This document shows, one piece after another, positions 6,920 through 15,744 of a stretch of DNA of 47,670 nucleotides; the first letter of the stretch is position 1, and each line of letters starts with the position of its first letter. The notes below the pieces were generated by a model. That model ran no database searches. It saw only the letters and a program-made list of their open reading frames with translations, and was not told the DNA's origin. Position numbers and translations under genes: made by a program. The stretch is from Bacteroidales bacterium (GTDB lineage: Bacteria > Bacteroidota > Bacteroidia > Bacteroidales > F082): the NCBI GenBank assembly GCA_024681295.1, contig JAILBC010000039.1:1-47670 (forward strand), read 5' to 3'.

Positions 6920-9616
6920 TTATTCAACCACAAAGTTCTTCACTTCCCAAGTGGCTGCGCCGTTGGGAGTGCTGGTGTACTTGAAGGCGATAGTCACTCT
7001 CTGACCAGCATATGGGGTCAGGTCGGCCGTTGAACTGACAAAGGTCCAGTTGTTACCTGCCGGCCATGCGCTGAGCTGCAGCTCTTCCCATTCGATGCCG
7101 TCGATGGTGTCGACGTATTCGGTGGTGATCATCACTGACAGGGCACCTTGAGGTTGGGCGTAGTTGACAGCTTGGTCGAATTTCAGCGTGGCAGTGTTGA
7201 CGTTGGCGAGGTCGATGTAGGGCGACACCAGCCAGCTCTCGGTCTCGTAGGCTTGTCCCACGTAAGCACTGGCTTTCATGCAGGAGTAGTCTGGAGAATG
7301 AGCCCAAACGTAGGTCAGCTCTTGAGGCAACAGGACATCTTCGATGGCGAAGTCACCTTGACCGCTAGCGAAGCTCTCCGAGAAGATGCTTTGGGTGGGG
7401 GTTGGCGGTTCAGCGCCTTCGAGGCTGAAGTCGTTCTCGGTGCCATTGCTGTCGCGGAGACCGGCTTGGCCGAAATAGGTACGGAGCTTGCCTCTCACTG
7501 ACAGCATCTTACCCAGGTTAGACGGGTTGTCCACCAAGTTCACTTGCGCACGCAGCGGCTTGCCAGCGGGAAGGTTCACGATGACGCATAGGCTGACGTC
7601 GTTGCAGGTAGGATCGTCAGCGATGACCACGTTGGTGGGGCTGTCGAAGGAGCCGCTCCAGATGATGTCGTCGTTGCTGCTCACCGCGGAGGTACCGTTC
7701 TTCACTGCGCCCACGATGTAGCCGTGCACCCAGACGTTTTCTTGACCTTGGTTGACGATGCCGGCTGCCACGTTATATGGGTCTTCGGCGGTGCCAGTAC
7801 CTTCGGGATTGCCAGGAGTCGGAGTCGGGCCTGGCGTCACGCCGCTGCCTTCCTCGATGGTGATGCTCTGAATCTCAATCGTACCGGCTTTCTGGTCGGT
7901 GGAGGTGTATCTCACAGCGAAGATGACGGTCTGGCCCACATAGTCGGTCAGGCTGATTTCTGCTGTCAGGAAGTCGTTCCAGTTAGTCCCTTCACGAAGA
8001 GTTGAAGGCACCTGTGCCCAGTTACCCGTTGAGGGCTCGTTGCCATAGACATAGTCGGTGGAGGCCCAGATGGTGACTTCATCATTGACATCAGTGAAGT
8101 AACGGGCAATGTACACCATCGTCATCTTAGCGTCGTTCACGCCAGTGATGGCCACAGGTGATGAAATCAGCCAGTCCTCATTGGCGTAGTAGGCACCACC
8201 CACATAGCCCGTCATCTTGGCAGTGCTATAGTCGATCATCCACGACTGGGCACCCATCACGTCTTGAGTGGTGTAGGTGCCGAACTCCGTGGCAAAACTC
8301 TGGAAGTACGGCATGTTCTGCACTTCGCCGCTAGGTTGTGGCGTAGGCGGGTTGGAACCGCCTTCGGCGATGGTGATGCTCTGGACCTCCATGGTACCAG
8401 CTTTGCTGTCGGAGGAGGTGTACTTCACGGCGAAGGTAGCGGTCTTACCAGCAAATGACTGTCCGTTGACGTCGACCAAGGCGATCTCGGCGGTCAGGAA
8501 GTCAGACCAGTTGGTGCCTTCGCTCAGGCGAGCGGGGATCTGGGTCCAGTTGGCTTCCTGGGGATCGCTGCCAAAGGTGTAGTCAGTGGAACCCCAAACG
8601 GTAACCTCTTCGTTGATGTTGGTAAAGTAACGGCCAATATAGGACATGGTCATAGTAGCCTCATTAACAGTTGTCAGGTCGACAGGAGAGGAAATCAGCC
8701 AGTCTTCGTTGGCATAGTAGGCACTGTTGACGTAACCCGTCATCTTGGCGGTGCTGTAGTCGATCATCCAACTCTGGTCGCCCATCACATCGTAAGTGGT
8801 ATAGGTGCCAAAGTCGGAAGCGAAGCTCTGATGGTAAGGCACTTGCTGCACCTCACCGGCGGGTGTGGGAGGCAGAGGTTCACCACCTTCGAACTTCATC
8901 TCTGTTTTTGAGCGGATAATCAATTGCCAGTCATTGTTATACACCGAGGCGATAGCCACCAGGGAACCTGGGCCCGCAGGAAGCATGTCGTAGGCAAAGT
9001 TGGCGTAGTTGCTCGTACGCACCAACAATTCGCCAGTAGCATCTTTCAAGGTGCGGTTGGTGTTCTCACCCACATTGCAGAAAGCAGATCCTTGCTCGAC
9101 AAACTCCACGTTCTCAAGGCGTACCACACCAGCAGTGTAGTTCCCTGTCTTGATGTCGGCAATGGTCACCGTGGCAGGCTCGATGGGTTTGTTGTAAGGA
9201 TAGATGATCAAGTGACCATCGGGACTGAAGCCCTTGCCATCCTTACCCACCAGTTGTGGAAGATTGTGGTAGTTGTTGACCATGATGTTCTTGTCGAGGA
9301 ACACGCGGACGGAGTCACCGATGCGTGCTGCCGAGGAGGTGTTCATCAGCAGCTCGATGGCTTTGCCTGTGTTACGGTCTTGAATGAAAATGGTCTTGTA
9401 AAGGTTACCCGACTGTTCGTCGGCGGTGACTATACCATAGACCGACGCAGTGTCGAAAGAGGTGTTGGCGGGCATGGCCAGCAAGTCACCGATGGTGTAG
9501 ACATCACCTTCGGGAAGAACCGGAATCGGAGGAATCTCATACTCTTTCTTGCACGACGTGAACATAACGCCTAACAAAGCAAGAAGAATAAAACTGGTTT
9601 TGAATAATTTTTTCAT
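6920..9616 (-). CDS. Modular surface lipoprotein: DUF5689, three choice-of-anchor J domains, OB-fold domain
   Basis: This 898-residue lipoprotein has a signal peptide ending in MFTSC (Cys22). From N to C it shows a DUF5689-like region (about 35-240), two near-duplicate choice-of-anchor J (jelly-roll) domains (about 258-425 and 435-595), a DUF6359/OB-fold-like domain beginning GTAEDPYNVAAG (about 610-735) and a third anchor J domain (about 740-898). Linkers are Pro/Thr-rich. There is no type IX secretion C-terminal domain. It follows the TonB-dependent receptor and is divergent from a secreted nuclease-fold protein; such lipoproteins commonly act as surface binding partners of the receptor. 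A role in capturing nucleic acid or phosphoesters is inferred from context only. Confidence 0.85.
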   Translation of the reverse strand: MKKLFKTSFILLALLGVMFTSCKKEYEIPPIPVLPEGDVYTIGDLLAMPANTSFDTASVYGIVTADEQSGNLYKTIFIQDRNTGKAIELLMNTSSAARIGDSVRVFLDKNIMVNNYHNLPQLVGKDGKGFSPDGHLIIYPYNKPIEPATVTIADIKTGNYTAGVVRLENVEFVEQGSAFCNVGENTNRTLKDATGELLVRTSNYANFAYDMLPAGPGSLVAIASVYNNDWQLIIRSKTEMKFEGGEPLPPTPAGEVQQVPYHQSFASDFGTYTTYDVMGDQSWMIDYSTAKMTGYVNSAYYANEDWLISSPVDLTTVNEATMTMSYIGRYFTNINEEVTVWGSTDYTFGSDPQEANWTQIPARLSEGTNWSDFLTAEIALVDVNGQSFAGKTATFAVKYTSSDSKAGTMEVQSITIAEGGSNPPTPQPSGEVQNMPYFQSFATEFGTYTTQDVMGAQSWMIDYSTAKMTGYVGGAYYANEDWLISSPVAITGVNDAKMTMVYIARYFTDVNDEVTIWASTDYVYGNEPSTGNWAQVPSTLREGTNWNDFLTAEISLTDYVGQTVIFAVRYTSTDQKAGTIEIQSITIEEGSGVTPGPTPTPGNPEGTGTAEDPYNVAAGIVNQGQENVWVHGYIVGAVKNGTSAVSSNDDIIWSGSFDSPTNVVIADDPTCNDVSLCVIVNLPAGKPLRAQVNLVDNPSNLGKMLSVRGKLRTYFGQAGLRDSNGTENDFSLEGAEPPTPTQSIFSESFASGQGDFAIEDVLLPQELTYVWAHSPDYSCMKASAYVGQAYETESWLVSPYIDLANVNTATLKFDQAVNYAQPQGALSVMITTEYVDTIDGIEWEELQLSAWPAGNNWTFVSSTADLTPYAGQRVTIAFKYTSTPNGAATWEVKNFVVE

Positions 9617-9639
9617 ATTAATATGTATTTATTTTAAAT

Positions 9640-9662
9640 TCTTTCTTCTATCTTCTGTCTTT
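9640..9662 (-). repeat. Degenerate AGAAGNN heptamer array
   Basis: On the minus strand, right after the stop of the TonB-dependent receptor, the sequence reads AAAAGAC, AGAAGAT, AGAAGAA, AGA. An AT-rich stretch of about 23 nt then leads to the lipoprotein ATG at 9616. It is the same family as the arrays at other junctions, here more decayed and not abutting the ATG. Confidence 0.65.
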
Positions 9663-12262
9663 TATTTCCTCACCGTCAAATTCAGGAAGAAGTTCATTCC
9701 GTACATGTAAGAATACTTTGACGGGAACATATCAGGATCGTTGGCGTTGAAACGCAACTGGTCGTAACCGTACAGCACCGCGCTCTTGTTGTTGAGAATA
9801 TTGTTGACACTGGCGGTAAACAAGAAATAATAGCCTTTGTACCGGCGAGAATAACCGCCAAAGAAATCGAGGGTGAAGGTCGAGTGCAACGGATCCTGTG
9901 CCAACACCTCGGGAATACGGCCATCTCCTTCGGCATAGTATGACATGCCGACTTTGGTGTGGTTGTAAGGATTGACATCGAAATACATGTTGGCCAGGTA
10001 GTTGGCATTAAGGCTAACCCACCAGTTCTTGGGATCGTTGTAACGGATGCCCAACGAGCCGACGGTCTCGGGGCCTGAGGAAACATGGTAATTCTTCAGG
10101 TAAGCTGTATGCCCATTGATATAGCAATCAGCATTGTTGTCATCATAGATGGAGAACAACGGGTTGTTCGTATAGACATGGATTCCGTTAGCGGCAGCAG
10201 CTTGCAGGGTGATGGTAGGTGTCACTTGGTACTCGGCGCCCATCTCAAGACCTACGCTCTTCTGGTTGATACCCGTCATCACAAAGTTGATGAACTCGCT
10301 CTTATAGGAGTTGCCTGACTCGCTGGAGCCTGTATAGACGTTCTCGCAATAGAAACTGCGGTTCCAGATGAGGTTGTGATAGGTGTAATAATAGCCCGTC
10401 AGGCGGAAACGGAAGGCGGGAGAGCGGAACTGGTAACCCAAGTCGAAGGCACCGATCTTCTCGCTACCCGGATTGTCCGACACGAGGGTGTGGCGAGTAC
10501 GGGGCGAGACGTAAATATCACGCGACTGAGGTGCCTGATAGATATAGGCCATGTTGGCCACAATATGGTTACGGCCATTGATGGCGTAGGTGACACCCGC
10601 TTTGACGGCTGGATCGAGGAAATTGTGTTTCGCGTCGGAACCGAAAGAGAGCTCATTGGGGAAGGCACCACTGTTGAACAAGCCTTCACGCCAGATTTGG
10701 GTAAAGGAGAGTTGAAGCCCAAGATACATGTCCCAGTTGCCTGTCAGATAATCAACCTGGCTCCAGAGGCGACCATAGTTGCGATTGGCAAGGTAGTTAT
10801 AATTGATAATGTCACCCACCTTGGCAACGTGGTTGGGGTTGTTCAAGTCAACTTGGCATTCATTCGATTCAAGGTTCTCAGCGTATTTGTTGATGTCGTA
10901 GTAATATTCGCCGCCAAGCAAGTCGTTGACCATTTCATAATAATGGGTACGCGACACATTGAAAGCGAGACCGCCGGCCATGATCAGGTTGGGCTGGAAT
11001 TCATGTTTGAAATAAGAGGCCGCACCCGTTTGCATCTTGTCGTAGTGACGCTCAGCTACGATGTATTTCGAGAAGAGGCCGGAGACCGTATTGCCTTCGA
11101 TGCCGTTGGCATTGTGGATGGTGGCGCTATGGTTCATGTTGGCCAGATACAAGCCATCCCAGTCGAGTTGGGTCACCTTGGGATCGCGGTCCAGCCAGCT
11201 TTGCAAGGCTGCCTCATATTCTGCCGTACTGGTGGAATGGTTGATGAGATAGCTGGGCAAATTCTTGTAATAGTCGGGACGCGGGTCGGAGGCTTCACCC
11301 CATTCAAGGCTAGTTTGCCCTCCAGGGCCGGCAAAGAAGAACGCCGTAGTGGTCAGTTGGGTCTTGCCCGAGGGTGTCCAGTACCAAGTCAATTGTGTCA
11401 TGGGCTGGTGATAACGGCTGACACGAGAGTTACGGATGGTCTGGGTTCCATCAGCCAAGGTTTGATATCCCCAAGCAGGATTGTAGTAGTTGGTCTCCGT
11501 GAGATTGTAGGCTTCCTGAACCACAGGAGATGAGCCACCACGCTGCGAGGGAGCGCCAAAAAAGGTGAAATTAAGACTGTGTCGGTCGTTGATCTTTTTC
11601 TCCACAGAGAGGAAATAACTCGCTGCCTCGTAGAAAGTGCCTTCGGTACGCTCAAAAAAAGCACCTTTTTTATTCAAATCCTTCAAGCCCGAATAACGGC
11701 CACTGGCCATTGCCATGATAAACCATCCATTGCCAATCTCGCCGGTACCGATGGAGGCAAAAAGACGATGATCGTATGAACGGTTGGAGAAGCCGTATCC
11801 CACCGAGATTTGTTTACGGTACTGGGAGGCGCGGGTGGAGTAGGAAGTGAGGCCACCGAGGCCGCCGAAGCCGGCATCGGTACGGCCAAGGCCTTCCACA
11901 ATCACTGAATTACGGAAAGCGTCGTTGAGGCCGCCCCAGTTGGAGAACACCGGACGTCCCGTCTCTGGGTCGTTCATCAAGATGCCGTTGATCATCACAT
12001 CGGAATACTTCGAGTCGTTGCCACGAATGCGGTAGCGCAACGAGCCCAAATTGTAGGCAGCGATGGAGTTGAACACGTCGCGTGAAGAATGTAGCAAGGT
12101 GGAAGCATCGTTCACCGAAGTCGACGACTCGTCGAAGTCAGAGTCTGTCAACATCACCGTCGGAACGTCCTGTTCCTGAAGGTATACCGTGTCGACAACG
12201 ACCTGTGCTGATAGCCGCGCTGTCAACAACACGATAAATGTTAGTAGAAATAGTTTTTTCAT
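9662..12262 (-). CDS. TonB-dependent outer-membrane receptor
   Basis: This 866-residue protein has a signal peptide (MKKLFLLTFIVLLTARLSAQ), a plug domain (about 45-150, including the Gly-rich ITSYST-like end GFGGLGGLTSYSTRAS) and a long 22-strand-type beta barrel with many aromatic-ended strands. It lacks the N-terminal carboxypeptidase-like domain typical of SusC proteins, so it is a receptor of the non-Sus kind. The C-terminus ends FFLNLTVRK rather than in Phe. It heads the operon with the modular lipoprotein and probably imports the product captured or cut by the locus. The substrate is not identifiable from sequence. Confidence 0.92.
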   Translation of the reverse strand: MKKLFLLTFIVLLTARLSAQVVVDTVYLQEQDVPTVMLTDSDFDESSTSVNDASTLLHSSRDVFNSIAAYNLGSLRYRIRGNDSKYSDVMINGILMNDPETGRPVFSNWGGLNDAFRNSVIVEGLGRTDAGFGGLGGLTSYSTRASQYRKQISVGYGFSNRSYDHRLFASIGTGEIGNGWFIMAMASGRYSGLKDLNKKGAFFERTEGTFYEAASYFLSVEKKINDRHSLNFTFFGAPSQRGGSSPVVQEAYNLTETNYYNPAWGYQTLADGTQTIRNSRVSRYHQPMTQLTWYWTPSGKTQLTTTAFFFAGPGGQTSLEWGEASDPRPDYYKNLPSYLINHSTSTAEYEAALQSWLDRDPKVTQLDWDGLYLANMNHSATIHNANGIEGNTVSGLFSKYIVAERHYDKMQTGAASYFKHEFQPNLIMAGGLAFNVSRTHYYEMVNDLLGGEYYYDINKYAENLESNECQVDLNNPNHVAKVGDIINYNYLANRNYGRLWSQVDYLTGNWDMYLGLQLSFTQIWREGLFNSGAFPNELSFGSDAKHNFLDPAVKAGVTYAINGRNHIVANMAYIYQAPQSRDIYVSPRTRHTLVSDNPGSEKIGAFDLGYQFRSPAFRFRLTGYYYTYHNLIWNRSFYCENVYTGSSESGNSYKSEFINFVMTGINQKSVGLEMGAEYQVTPTITLQAAAANGIHVYTNNPLFSIYDDNNADCYINGHTAYLKNYHVSSGPETVGSLGIRYNDPKNWWVSLNANYLANMYFDVNPYNHTKVGMSYYAEGDGRIPEVLAQDPLHSTFTLDFFGGYSRRYKGYYFLFTASVNNILNNKSAVLYGYDQLRFNANDPDMFPSKYSYMYGMNFFLNLTVRK

Positions 12263-12306
12263 TTTTATAGATTTCGTTTATACCTAATTTTCCAATATCT
12301 ATTTTG

Positions 12307-12314
12307 CAAAAATA
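12307..12314 (-). promoter_or_regulatory. Putative -7 box for the receptor operon
   Basis: On the minus strand TATTTTTG matches TAnnTTTG, 45 bases before the receptor ATG. No convincing -33 TTTG is present. The divergent gene has its own -7 box 33 bases away. Confidence 0.4.
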
Positions 12315-12346
12315 AAAAAAAACGGAATGAGATTCACATTAATTAT

Positions 12347-12354
12347 TATTTTTG
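12347..12354 (+). promoter_or_regulatory. Putative -7 box for the exported phosphoesterase gene
   Basis: TATTTTTG matches TAnnTTTG and lies 22 bases before the ATG at 12377. No clear -33 TTTG is present at the expected distance. Confidence 0.45.
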
Positions 12355-12376
12355 CAGTTACAAAACGTTTCCCGTT

Positions 12377-13417
12377 ATGAAAAAGATATCCTTTTCCGCC
12401 CTTCTGGTTCTATGCTGCATGGTGTTTGGCACAATGAACGCTCAAGAGGCATACAAGATCGGCCTTGTCGGCTTCTACAACCTGGAGAACCTCTTCGACA
12501 CCATCAACGACCCCGACATCACCGACGGGGAGTTTACCCCTGAAGGGGCCAACCAGTGGAATACCGAGAAGTATCTGGCCAAACTGCACAACATGGCCTA
12601 CGCCATCTCCACCATCGGGTTGGACTACACCCCTGATGGCTTGGCAGTGCTCGGTGTTTCAGAGATTGAGAACCGTCGCGTGTTGGAGGATTTGGTGAAA
12701 CAGCCAGAGATTGCCAACCGCAACTACCAGATTGTGCATTACGATTCGCCCGACCGTCGTGGCGTCGACGTGGGCTTGCTCTATAACCCCAAATACCTTC
12801 AGGTGACTGCCACCAAATCGTATCGCACCGTGGTGCCCGACCAGCCCGAGTTTCTCACTCGCGACCAGCTGTTGGTCTCCGGCCTCTTCGACGGCGAGCC
12901 CATGCACTTCATCGTGATGCACTGGCCTTCGCGTTACGGTGGCGAGAAGCGTTCCCTGCCTGGCCGTGTGGCTGCTGCCACCTTATGCAGGCACATCACC
13001 GACTCACTGTTGGCCGACGACCCCGATGCCAAGGTCATCATGATGGGCGACTACAACGACTACCCCACTAACAAGAGCATCACCAAGTACCTCGGTGCCA
13101 AAGGTGACCGCAAGCGTTTGAAGGATGGTGAATATTTCAATCCCATGTACGAACTGCACCAAAACGGCATCGGCACCAACTACTACCGTGATGTGCCTGG
13201 TGTCCTCGACCAGACCATCCTCACCCCTGCCCTTTTGCCAGGTGACTACAGCACCTACCAATTCAAGAACGCCAAAGTCCACAACAAGGAGTTCTTGAAG
13301 CAACACGGTGGCCGTTACAACGGCTTCCCCTTCCGCACCTTCGCCGGCGGCGTCTGGGCTGGAGGGTATAGCGATCACTTCCCGGTATATGTGATTCTCC
13401 TGAAGAAGGCAGAATAA
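12377..13417 (+). CDS. Exported endonuclease/exonuclease/phosphatase-fold protein
   Basis: This 346-residue protein has a cleavable signal peptide (MKKISFSALLVLCCMVFGTMNAQ). The EEP fold is shown by FYNLENLFD near the N-terminus, the metal-binding Glu in VSEIEN (about residue 95), RRGVDVGLLY, a catalytic His in VMHWPSR (about 178), MGDYNDYP with the Asp/Asn pair (about 220) and the final GYSDHFPV His (about 335). It probably cleaves DNA, RNA or another phosphodiester outside the cytoplasm. It is divergent from the receptor-lipoprotein pair, suggesting one nutrient-acquisition locus. Which phosphoester it cuts cannot be read from the motifs. Confidence 0.88.
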   Translation: MKKISFSALLVLCCMVFGTMNAQEAYKIGLVGFYNLENLFDTINDPDITDGEFTPEGANQWNTEKYLAKLHNMAYAISTIGLDYTPDGLAVLGVSEIENRRVLEDLVKQPEIANRNYQIVHYDSPDRRGVDVGLLYNPKYLQVTATKSYRTVVPDQPEFLTRDQLLVSGLFDGEPMHFIVMHWPSRYGGEKRSLPGRVAAATLCRHITDSLLADDPDAKVIMMGDYNDYPTNKSITKYLGAKGDRKRLKDGEYFNPMYELHQNGIGTNYYRDVPGVLDQTILTPALLPGDYSTYQFKNAKVHNKEFLKQHGGRYNGFPFRTFAGGVWAGGYSDHFPVYVILLKKAE

Positions 13418-13434
13418 AGAAGACAGAAGTCAGA
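13418..13434 (+). repeat. Relic AGAAGNN heptamers
   Basis: Immediately after the TAA of the phosphoesterase gene the sequence reads AGAAGAC, AGAAGTC, AGA and then ATA instead of ATG. No gene follows on this strand, which suggests that a downstream partner was lost. Confidence 0.6.
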
Positions 13435-13441
13435 ATAGCTT

Positions 13442-13471
13442 AAAAGCGCCTCTTGTCGAGGCGCTTTTCTT
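13442..13471 (+). terminator. Intrinsic terminator after the phosphoesterase gene
   Basis: A perfect 11-bp stem AAAAGCGCCTC / GAGGCGCTTTT with a 5-nt loop is followed by T-rich sequence. It ends transcription of the upstream plus-strand gene. Confidence 0.88.
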
Positions 13472-13473
13472 TT

Positions 13474-13578
13474 GTTCCTTTTCCCATTGATGGAAAAGGA
13501 ACCGAAAAGATCTAGGCCCAGCCCAGTGAGGTGCACCCCATCGGGGTGCCACATCGGTAGGAATGGGGTTATAACCTA
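13474..13578. repeat. Palindrome cluster (REP-like) between convergent genes
   Basis: There are three elements. An 11-bp perfect inverted repeat GTTCCTTTTCC / GGAAAAGGAAC has a 7-nt loop (13474-13502). A hairpin GCACCCC-ATC-GGGGTGC lies at 13533-13549, followed by GGTAGGA. A palindrome GGTTATAACC lies at 13567-13576. The right edge overlaps the TAG stop of the DUF262-HNH gene. The GTAGGA motif and G/C-rich hairpin recall the element next to pyrC. Confidence 0.75.
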
Positions 13579-14658
13579 TTTCCCGCTCTTGCGGCGATTG
13601 CATTCACGGCAGAGCATCTGGCAATTCTCGGCAATGGTTCGTCCGCCGTCGCACCAAGGAGTGATGTGGTCGGCTTCCATCTGCTCGATTTCGAAATGAT
13701 TACCACAAATAGGACAGATGCCATTCTGCCGCTCATAGACTTCACGTTTCATGTTATCATCAAAGGCTCGGATATCTAAATAATGCTCGTCATGATTAAA
13801 GACATACGTGTAGATGCCTTTCTTTCTCTGAACGTCGCTATCGGCCATCAGCCGTTTCACCTCGGCTTCCAAGGCAGCGGCATCCCAGTTGCCTTCGTGG
13901 TATTTGGCATATAGCGTTCCCCAATCCACCCCTTTCATTTCCTTGCGATAGTTCGGAAACACCGCCTTAACCCAGTTGATGACGCTACTGAAGTGGTTCC
14001 ACAAGGCTACGGCATTCGGGTCGTGCTGGTGATTGCCCATATAGACCTCGATGTTGCCGTTCGAAATCCAGCGGATGGCAATCTCAAGATAGGCTTGACG
14101 GTTCACCTCGCCAGAGACATATTTGCTGGCCAAGCCGTATGCTGCGCAGTTGTTCTTGCTGAAATACCGTTTGGCGTCGCTCACCCACGAGCCGGCATAC
14201 ACAGCATTGCGTAGCTCCTGCTCGGTGAGTTCCTTACCTGCGATATTGATGGTCTTGAACCACTTGAGTTTTTCACTATCAGAACCGCTACAGATATATA
14301 CCTGTAGGGGATAGTTAAGGATCTGCTCCTGCTCGTCGGGCTGGAGATTGTGGAAATAGCGGAAGTTGAAGGCAAAGTCGCCATTGACGTACTGGCAGAT
14401 GCTGATGGTGCGCTGCTGGCCGTCGATAATCTCAAAGGTGTCGTCTTCACGTACCGCCCAATACATTACATTGAGCGGGAATCCATTGGTGAGCGTGTCA
14501 ATGACCGCATCACGTTCTTTTTCGCCATATACAAATTCTCGTTGGTACGGTGGGCGCACATCGAGAAGGCCGCCATAGGCCCTCACGCCGTTTTCATTGT
14601 TGTCCTCGTAGCCCTGGGTAAGTTCGCGGACCGTGATTTTGTGGAGTTCGATGTTCAT
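13576..14658 (-). CDS. DUF262 (GmrSD N-type) protein with C-terminal HNH nuclease
   Basis: This 360-residue protein has an N-terminal DUF262 domain (about 10-230), including PPYQREFVY near residue 37 and the hallmark IDGQQR at about 77-82, the NTP-binding ParB-like motif of GmrS/DUF262 proteins. The C-terminal HNH domain (about 310-360) has CPICG, ADHITPW and CRECNRRKSGK, with four Cys for zinc and the catalytic His. DUF262 proteins occur in type IV restriction (GmrSD) and in other phage-defence genes. It begins 18 bases after the adenine methyltransferase, suggesting a restriction-modification-like pair, though no specific target can be deduced. It is complete. Confidence 0.88.
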   Translation of the reverse strand: MNIELHKITVRELTQGYEDNNENGVRAYGGLLDVRPPYQREFVYGEKERDAVIDTLTNGFPLNVMYWAVREDDTFEIIDGQQRTISICQYVNGDFAFNFRYFHNLQPDEQEQILNYPLQVYICSGSDSEKLKWFKTINIAGKELTEQELRNAVYAGSWVSDAKRYFSKNNCAAYGLASKYVSGEVNRQAYLEIAIRWISNGNIEVYMGNHQHDPNAVALWNHFSSVINWVKAVFPNYRKEMKGVDWGTLYAKYHEGNWDAAALEAEVKRLMADSDVQRKKGIYTYVFNHDEHYLDIRAFDDNMKREVYERQNGICPICGNHFEIEQMEADHITPWCDGGRTIAENCQMLCRECNRRKSGK

Positions 14659-14676
14659 TGGTATCTCGGATTTTAA

Positions 14677-15744
14677 TTATTCATCAGCAGCCATAGGAAG
14701 CGAGCCCTCGCCTTGCTCGTATGTTGCTATTTGATGGGGTTCGGCCTGTCGGCGACGGATAAGGATGCGGCTATAAACCCTTTTGTTATTCAAAACGGCA
14801 CAACCTCCTCTGTCCTCAACATGGGGCGTGTATGGAACGATTCCGTAAAATTTGTTCAATCTGCTATTTCCTGCACAAATGCCTAAAATCTCGAATTGTT
14901 CAGGATTGTATTTATCCATGAATGTAATAGGCACACCCATAAAGCCATCGTAATCCATCGGTATTTCTGAGGTTTTGTCTATGTTGATGGCGTCATAATT
15001 ATCATATTTTGGATACTCTTCTGGATTATACGTCTTGTATAGAATCAATCCTTCATGGCGTTTGGGGATTTCCAAATTAGTAAACCAATTCACTCCCGAT
15101 ACGCGAATCATTCCTTCTCGGTGATCGCCGGCAGTTGCGACATCCTCATACTTACTAATAAAATGGCCAGCTCCACCTTTGAAACCGTATCCTAGCCATA
15201 TTTTATTATCTCTAATAAGCGGGAAGAAATCCTTGTTGGTGATGGCATTTTGGTTCCCTATTATCACGAACTTCTTTTCGTATTTCATCAACTGGGCCAC
15301 ATACTCACGAAACAATGAGAATGGAGGATTGGTAACTACAATATCGGCTTCTTTCAATAAATCAATACATTCGGCCGAACGGAAATCACCATCACCGTTG
15401 AAGTAATGAATGCCGATCTCTTCTGGATCTGGAACACGGTTGCCATTCCTATCACCATAGTACTCAAGCCAAATAGCTCGCTCCGAATCGTTTTGGCTGA
15501 AGAGATCTCGGTTCTGATTTTTGTAACAAGTTGTAATCAATTTCTTCAAGCCCAACTGTTCGAAATTGTAGCTGAAGTAATGAAAGAAGTTACTAATTCG
15601 GGGATCATCACAATTACAGAGGACCGTCTTACCCTTGAAATAGTGCTTATAGTGCTTTAGTTCATTCTCAATATCAACCAATTGAGTATAAAACTCGTCC
15701 TTTTTTGCTTTGTTTGCCGCATGAAGATTGATGTTTCCTGCCAT
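14677..15744 (-). CDS. EcoRI-family adenine-specific DNA methyltransferase
   Basis: This protein (355 residues from the ATG at 15744) belongs to the EcoRI-methylase type: the DEFYTQ phrase near the N-terminus, CNCDDPRISNFFHYF as the AdoMet region and NPPFSLFREY (about residue 135) as the catalytic NPPF. KGGAGHF, GVNWFTNLE and MDYDGFMGVPITFMDKYNPEQ are further phrases I associate with this family. It should methylate adenine N6 in a recognition site. The longer frame (GTG at 15831) runs through two hairpins and has no family-like sequence, so I prefer the ATG. The gene is AT-richer than the window, a sign of transfer. Its partner is the downstream DUF262-HNH gene. Confidence 0.88.
   Translation of the reverse strand: MAGNINLHAANKAKKDEFYTQLVDIENELKHYKHYFKGKTVLCNCDDPRISNFFHYFSYNFEQLGLKKLITTCYKNQNRDLFSQNDSERAIWLEYYGDRNGNRVPDPEEIGIHYFNGDGDFRSAECIDLLKEADIVVTNPPFSLFREYVAQLMKYEKKFVIIGNQNAITNKDFFPLIRDNKIWLGYGFKGGAGHFISKYEDVATAGDHREGMIRVSGVNWFTNLEIPKRHEGLILYKTYNPEEYPKYDNYDAINIDKTSEIPMDYDGFMGVPITFMDKYNPEQFEILGICAGNSRLNKFYGIVPYTPHVEDRGGCAVLNNKRVYSRILIRRRQAEPHQIATYEQGEGSLPMAADE

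Noticed and set aside
6920..9616. Type IX secretion substrate
   Set aside because: Jelly-roll domains often go with T9SS, but the protein has a lipobox and ends right after the last domain without a T9SS C-terminal domain.
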